DNA of 9,385 nucleotides, taken from NCBI GenBank assembly GCA_043802345.1, contig JAZDLC010000251.1, positions 1-9,385 of the forward strand, given 5' to 3'. The DNA comes from JAZDLC01 sp043802345 (lineage in GTDB: Bacteria; Planctomycetota; B15-G4; JADJEK01). Below are positions 6,801-9,385 of the stretch, piece by piece; the stretch's first letter is position 1; each line of letters opens with the position of its first letter. The translations under genes were made by a program, and so were the position numbers. A model generated the notes under the pieces. The model saw nothing but the letters and a program-made list of their open reading frames with translations, ran no database searches and was not told the DNA's origin.

Positions 6801-7655
6801 AGGTCCGGCACCGCCAGCGCCAACATCCGCGACCGCACACTGATTCCGGGCACCACCGTCGACCTGGGTGGCGGCGCGGCGATTCCCTTGCGCCAGGTGG
6901 CCCGGTACGAGGTGGTGGAGGGTCCATCCGAGATTCGCCGCATTCAGGGCCAGCGGGCCGCGGTGGTCACGGCCAACACCTCCGGCTTCGACATCGGCGG
7001 AGCGGTCAACTCGCTCCGGCAGGTCATGACCGCGGTGGAGAGGGAGCATCCCTCGCTGCTCTGTTCGATCGGGGGGCAGGGCGCGGACATGGACGAGGCC
7101 CTGGGCTCCATGCGTACGGCCCTGATCCTGGCGATCTTCCTGGTCTACCTGGTGATGGCGTCGCAGTTCGAGTCGATCGTGCAGCCGCTGATCATTCTGG
7201 TGACGGTGCCGCTGGCCCTGGTGGGCGGCCTGTACGCGCTCTACTTCACCTGGACGCCGCTTTCCGTGGTGGTGCTGATCGGAGGCATCGTCCTGGCCGG
7301 CATCGTGGTCAACAACGCCATCGTTCTGGTCGACTACGCGAACCAGCTGAGGGAGCGGGGGCTCTCGATCATCGACGCCCTCGTGGAGGCCGGCAAGGCC
7401 CGGTTGCGGCCGATCCTGATGACCACCCTTTCCACCGTCCTGGCGCTGTTGCCGCTAGCGGGTGCCTTCTCGCTGATTCCGGGCGTGGACCGTCTGGGAG
7501 GCGGGTTCTGGCACGGTTCCGAGCTGCAGGCCCCGATGGCGATCACGGTCATCGGCGGGCTGACCCTCTCGACCCTCCTGACGCTGATCGTGATCCCGGC
7601 GGTCTACCGCCTGGTCGTGAGGGAGCGCAGCCCGTCGTCACCCGATCAGGGTTGA
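3879..7655 (+). CDS. RND efflux transporter permease (HAE1/AcrB-like) with extra insertions
   Basis: This is a proton-driven inner-membrane exporter that would form a trimer and work with the upstream adaptor. The GTG start (3879) lies in a GTGA overlap with the adaptor stop and has GGGGA six bases upstream. At 1258 residues it is about 200 longer than AcrB (about 1050). TM1 is near 21-36. Porter/docking domain 1 runs from about 37 to 420 (IPLELLPEISYPTITV at 39-54; SDQSVFISGAIDEV at 407-420). TM2-6 occupy about 422-573, TM7 about 706-725, periplasmic domain 2 about 730-1075, and TM8-12 about 1079-1246. TM4 reads GMLVDNSIVVLE, giving Asp487-Asn488 where AcrB has D407-D408. TM10 reads GIVVNNAIVL, giving Asn1145 at the K940 position. 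TM11 keeps Arg1177 (R971). No metal-pump (CusA/CzcA) signature is seen. The surplus length is concentrated at about 309-392 (charged, periplasmic), 573-695 (TM6-TM7 linker with extra hydrophobic stretches), 955-990 (Gly-rich) and 1193-1215. Substrate cannot be inferred. Confidence 0.96.
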   Translation: MTPAPRRSGLFAFTAHRPVATTMAVLAVAVFGFISLKKIPLELLPEISYPTITVRTEYPGTGPEDVEERISKKVEETLAVLPGLERHSSISRAGVSDVTLEFQWGTNLSFTTQQIRERLDRTPLPGDAEPPLILRYNPALDPVMRISVYGDADLQEVRRAADEVIARGLASIVGVAAVKVRGGLESEIRIRLDGEKITSLGLDISEVDRRLKIENVNLASGTLIEGDTEYLVRTLNQFQSLDEIRQLAVADRGGQAIRIRDIAVVEPTHKKRDMITRVDGRESVELMVFREADANIVRLARAVQDRLFGSQADQALIAQYESGRLSDPKERLAAALLKAEQEQEQQEGEKKPAKDEGRGQGGREGPGGDSSESPEIGGLRAEVARLREASDFLASRLPRGMHARVLSDQSVFISGAIDEVSGSALLGGLLAIIILLLFLKSVPATTIISVSIPVSVVATFAPMFLFGTSLNIMSLGGLALGVGMLVDNSIVVLESIFRCREEGDSFGKAAIRGTSEVGLAVGASTMTTIAVFFPIVFVSGVAGQIFGDQAITVVFSLISSLVVALFFIPMLATFGAGRAGNQEQKVGRKVRRGELLWKLFVPVLLPVRTLAVRGYLDVVRARGTAGRLLLGTALVPVSLTHLLTEVVGRIVLSICMAILFLVILLLTFLRNSLRVLGFPLQWVFDRAFGLVARNYPRVLRTVLNQPVLMLATFLAIGVAAYGAVQVMRRLPQEMLPTVHQGELIAHLYLQVGRPVEATAETLVDVEQEILALEEVRLVASAIGVARDEVADPDEGSHSARILVQLHRSSDPAITEERAMAKMRTLLARQPELTGFRFSRPTLFSIKAPLEVEARGEDLVMLREAASSIASRMRGLASITDVRSTVTRGNPEVRLTFDRERLRRHGLDLEAIANRIRAQVQGVVSTRYSDGDQRIDVRVLADVDSVRALQDMTINRGRAFGLGDTLDQGAEGGGGRSGTASANIRDRTLIPGTTVDLGGGAAIPLRQVARYEVVEGPSEIRRIQGQRAAVVTANTSGFDIGGAVNSLRQVMTAVEREHPSLLCSIGGQGADMDEALGSMRTALILAIFLVYLVMASQFESIVQPLIILVTVPLALVGGLYALYFTWTPLSVVVLIGGIVLAGIVVNNAIVLVDYANQLRERGLSIIDALVEAGKARLRPILMTTLSTVLALLPLAGAFSLIPGVDRLGGGFWHGSELQAPMAITVIGGLTLSTLLTLIVIPAVYRLVVRERSPSSPDQG

Positions 7656-7660
7656 TCGGG
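7641..7660. terminator. Inverted repeat across the permease stop codon, possible convergent terminator
   Basis: CCCGATCA (7641-7648) and TGATCGGG (7653-7660) form a perfect 8-bp stem with the 4-base loop GGGT. The permease stop TGA (7653-7655) lies inside the right arm. No T-run follows on either strand, so this is not a canonical intrinsic terminator. Its position between the convergent efflux operon and the tRNA/gpmI unit makes a role in transcript ends plausible but unproven. Confidence 0.4.
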
Positions 7661-7686
7661 GAGGGAAAGGGCACGGGCAAGGGTAG

Positions 7687-7762
7687 TGGTGGATCGGACC
7701 GGAATCGAACCGGCGACCTCTACGTTGCGAACGTAGCGCTCTCCCAACTGAGCTACCGACCC
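7687..7762 (-). tRNA. tRNA-Ala (anticodon CGC), CCA encoded
   Basis: Read on the minus strand, the 76 bases fold into a complete cloverleaf. The acceptor pairs GGGTCGG with CCGATCC. The D arm is GCTC/GAGC around an 8-base loop. The anticodon stem CTACG/CGTAG encloses the loop TTCGCAA. The T arm GCCGG/CCGGT encloses TTCGATT. The discriminator is A and CCA is encoded. The anticodon CGC (7727-7729) reads the alanine codon GCG. The acceptor stem has a G3-U70 pair, the established identity element for alanyl-tRNA synthetase, which confirms the assignment independently. It lies 36 bases downstream of the gpmI stop on the same strand, so it could be processed from a gpmI read-through transcript or have its own promoter within the gpmI 3' end. 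Confidence 0.97.
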
Positions 7763-7766
7763 ACGA

Positions 7767-7793
7767 AGGCCCGACATGTTAGTGGTCGGACCT
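7767..7793 (-). other. RNA hairpin in the gpmI-tRNA spacer
   Basis: In minus-strand RNA, AGGUCCGAC and GUCGGGCCU form an uninterrupted 9-bp stem (one G-U pair) with a 9-base loop. It fills most of the 36-base gap between the gpmI stop and the tRNA. As plus-strand RNA the same position would be an A-C mismatch, so the structure is better formed in the direction in which gpmI is transcribed. No U-tract follows, and the stem ends only four bases before the tRNA 5' end. It may be a weak terminator for gpmI, an mRNA 3'-end protector, or part of the tRNA 5' leader seen by RNase P. Confidence 0.45.
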
Positions 7794-7798
7794 CTCAA

Positions 7799-9361
7799 CT
7801 ACAACAGGGACCTGGCGGTCATCTCGGGAGGGGCTTCCAGCCCCATGATCTCCAGCAGCGTCGGGGAGACGTCCGCCAGGGCGCCCCCTTCCCGCAGGCG
7901 CGCCCCGATGAACCGCTTGCCGATGAGATACATGGGAACCGGGTTCGTGGTATGCGCCGTATGCGGGCAACTGTTGGCATCATCCCACATCTGCTCGCAG
8001 TTGCCGTGGTCCGCGGTCAGCAGCACCATGCCGCCCTGCCCGAGCAGGGCGGGGATGATCCTCGACAGGCAACGGTCCACCACGGTGACCGCCGCCACCG
8101 CCGCGTCCAGAAAACCGGTATGGCCGACCATGTCCGGATTGGCCAGGTTCAACACGATGAAGTCGTGGTGCTTCCGGGCGATCTCCTTCACCAGGCGGTC
8201 GGTCACTTCAATCGCGCTCATCTCCGGCTTCAGGTCGTAGGTCGGCACTTTGGGCGAGGGGATCAGGATCCGCTCCTCGTGCTTCCGCTCCTCCTCGGCC
8301 CCGCCACTGAAGAAGTAGGTCACGTGGGCGTATTTCTCGGTCTCGGCGATGCGAAGCTGGTTCAGGCCCGCCCCCGCGACCACGTCCGCCAGGACGTTGT
8401 TCAGCTCCTGGGGACCAAACGCCTCCCGGACGCCCAGATCCGGGAAGTCGGCCCGGTACCTTGTCATCGATACGTAATGAAGCGCCGGCCGCGGATCAGC
8501 CGGGGCGAACTCCTCGAACCGCGGATCCATCAGGGCCAGGGTCAGCTCCCGCGCCCGATCCGCCCGGAAGTTGAAGAAGATCACGGCGTCGCCGTCCCGG
8601 ATGCGCCCCTTCTTCGCTGATCCCACCACCGTGGGCAGCACGAACTCATCCCCCTCACCCCGGGCATAGGCGCTGCGAACCGCCTCGCCGGCGCTCCTCG
8701 CGACCTCGCCCTTCCCAGCCACCAGACAGCGATACGCCTGTTCCACCCGGTCCCAGCGCTTGTCCCGATCCATGGCGTAGTAGCGGCCGCAGATGGTGGC
8801 GATCTGACCGTAGTTCTCGGTCTCGAGGTACGCCTCGAGTTCCTTCACATACCTGTCACCGGAGCGTGGCGGCGTGTCGCGGCCATCGAGAAGCGCGTGA
8901 ATGAACAGCCGCCCGGACGGCACGCCCTGGTCGCGGCAGAGATCGATCAGCGCCCGCAGGTGGACGTCGGAAGAATGCACGCCGCCATCCGAGAGCAGAC
9001 CGATCAGATGCAGCGATCCGCCGCCTTTGACCGCGTGCTCCGCGGCGCGAACCAACGCCTGGTTCGTGCGAAAGGAACCGTCCCGGATCGCCCGATCGAT
9101 GCGGGTGATGTCCTGCCAGACGATCCGCCCGGCCCCCAGGTTCATGTGTCCCACTTCCGAATTGCCCATCAGGCCGTTCGGCAGTCCCACGCACTCCCCG
9201 GAGGTGATCAGCTGACCCCGGGGGTAGGTCCGCCCGAGGTCACGCAGGAAGAGCGGCTTGGCCACCGAGATGGCGTTCTGCGGTCCCGAGGGAGCGTCGC
9301 CGAAACCATCCAGAATGATCAGCGCCACCGGTCCGGTCGGACTTGTTCGTGTTGATGTCAT
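7799..9361 (-). CDS. gpmI: 2,3-bisphosphoglycerate-independent phosphoglycerate mutase
   Basis: This enzyme interconverts 3- and 2-phosphoglycerate in glycolysis and gluconeogenesis, in the cytoplasm, using a bound metal pair (usually Mn) and a phosphoserine intermediate. Its 520 residues match the family's usual length of about 510-520. The alkaline-phosphatase-like metal site starts with LIILDGFG (Asp18). The nucleophile Ser68 lies in LMGNSEVGHMNLGAGR (64-79). The transferase domain carries SDGGVHS (124-130, His129), HALLDGRDTPP (155-165), CGRYYAMDRDKRW (191-203) and FNFRADRAREL (263-273). The C-terminal metal ligands are in NPDMVGHTG (408-416; Asp410, His414), TADHGN (449-454; Asp451, His452) and PHTAHTTNPVP (466-476; His467). 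All expected catalytic motifs are present, so the enzyme should be active. The ATG at 9361 is the only reasonable start because the next Met is at residue 65. Its Shine-Dalgarno is weak: GAGCGA lies close by and GAGG is too far upstream. The 24 bases left in the window are too few to show a promoter. The stop is TAG (7799-7801). Confidence 0.98.
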   Translation of the reverse strand: MTSTRTSPTGPVALIILDGFGDAPSGPQNAISVAKPLFLRDLGRTYPRGQLITSGECVGLPNGLMGNSEVGHMNLGAGRIVWQDITRIDRAIRDGSFRTNQALVRAAEHAVKGGGSLHLIGLLSDGGVHSSDVHLRALIDLCRDQGVPSGRLFIHALLDGRDTPPRSGDRYVKELEAYLETENYGQIATICGRYYAMDRDKRWDRVEQAYRCLVAGKGEVARSAGEAVRSAYARGEGDEFVLPTVVGSAKKGRIRDGDAVIFFNFRADRARELTLALMDPRFEEFAPADPRPALHYVSMTRYRADFPDLGVREAFGPQELNNVLADVVAGAGLNQLRIAETEKYAHVTYFFSGGAEEERKHEERILIPSPKVPTYDLKPEMSAIEVTDRLVKEIARKHHDFIVLNLANPDMVGHTGFLDAAVAAVTVVDRCLSRIIPALLGQGGMVLLTADHGNCEQMWDDANSCPHTAHTTNPVPMYLIGKRFIGARLREGGALADVSPTLLEIMGLEAPPEMTARSLL

Positions 9362-9385
9362 GATTCGCTCGAGAGCACCTCGTCC

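Noticed and set aside
7652..8620. 322-codon plus-strand frame running through the tRNA and gpmI
   Set aside because: It overlaps the tRNA and is antisense to gpmI motifs; it is a composition-driven shadow.

Overview
The window reads as a GC-rich, tightly packed chromosomal segment from a Gram-negative (diderm) bacterium. The diderm assignment rests on an apolipoprotein N-acyltransferase and a periplasm-spanning RND efflux pair. I cannot fix the phylum from sequence alone. The lnt/moeA pairing and the RND architecture look unlike enterobacterial ones, and a deep-branching GC-rich lineage such as Acidobacteriota or Myxococcota is only a guess. No phage, transposon, CRISPR or other mobile signature was found, so this looks like ordinary core chromosome.

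Layout from left to right. (1) Minus strand, 1-2382: moeA (molybdopterin molybdotransferase) is followed, with a 4-base ATGA overlap, by lnt, which runs off the left edge after 373 codons. (2) 2383-2571: a divergent intergenic region that must carry the 5' signals of the moeA-lnt unit and of the RND operon. (3) Plus strand, 2572-7655: a two-gene efflux operon made of a periplasmic adaptor (membrane fusion protein) and a 1258-residue RND permease, joined by a GTGA overlap. No outer-membrane channel gene is present in the window. (4) Minus strand, 9361-7687: gpmI (cofactor-independent phosphoglycerate mutase) followed by a tRNA-Ala with anticodon CGC and encoded CCA, convergent with the efflux operon. 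There are hairpins in both short spacers.

How the genes work together: the adaptor and permease would form the inner-membrane and periplasmic parts of a tripartite exporter whose outer-membrane partner is encoded elsewhere. The other genes are housekeeping: molybdenum cofactor maturation, lipoprotein maturation, glycolysis and translation. The adaptor may itself be a lipoprotein and so a possible substrate of the Lnt pathway, but its lipobox is poor.

The most unusual content is in the RND permease. It is about 200 residues longer than AcrB-type proteins, and the excess sits in several discrete places: a highly charged periplasmic insert before TM2, a TM6-TM7 linker with extra hydrophobic segments, a glycine-rich insert in the second periplasmic half, and an enlarged TM11-TM12 loop. 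I saw no clearly new multi-gene system.
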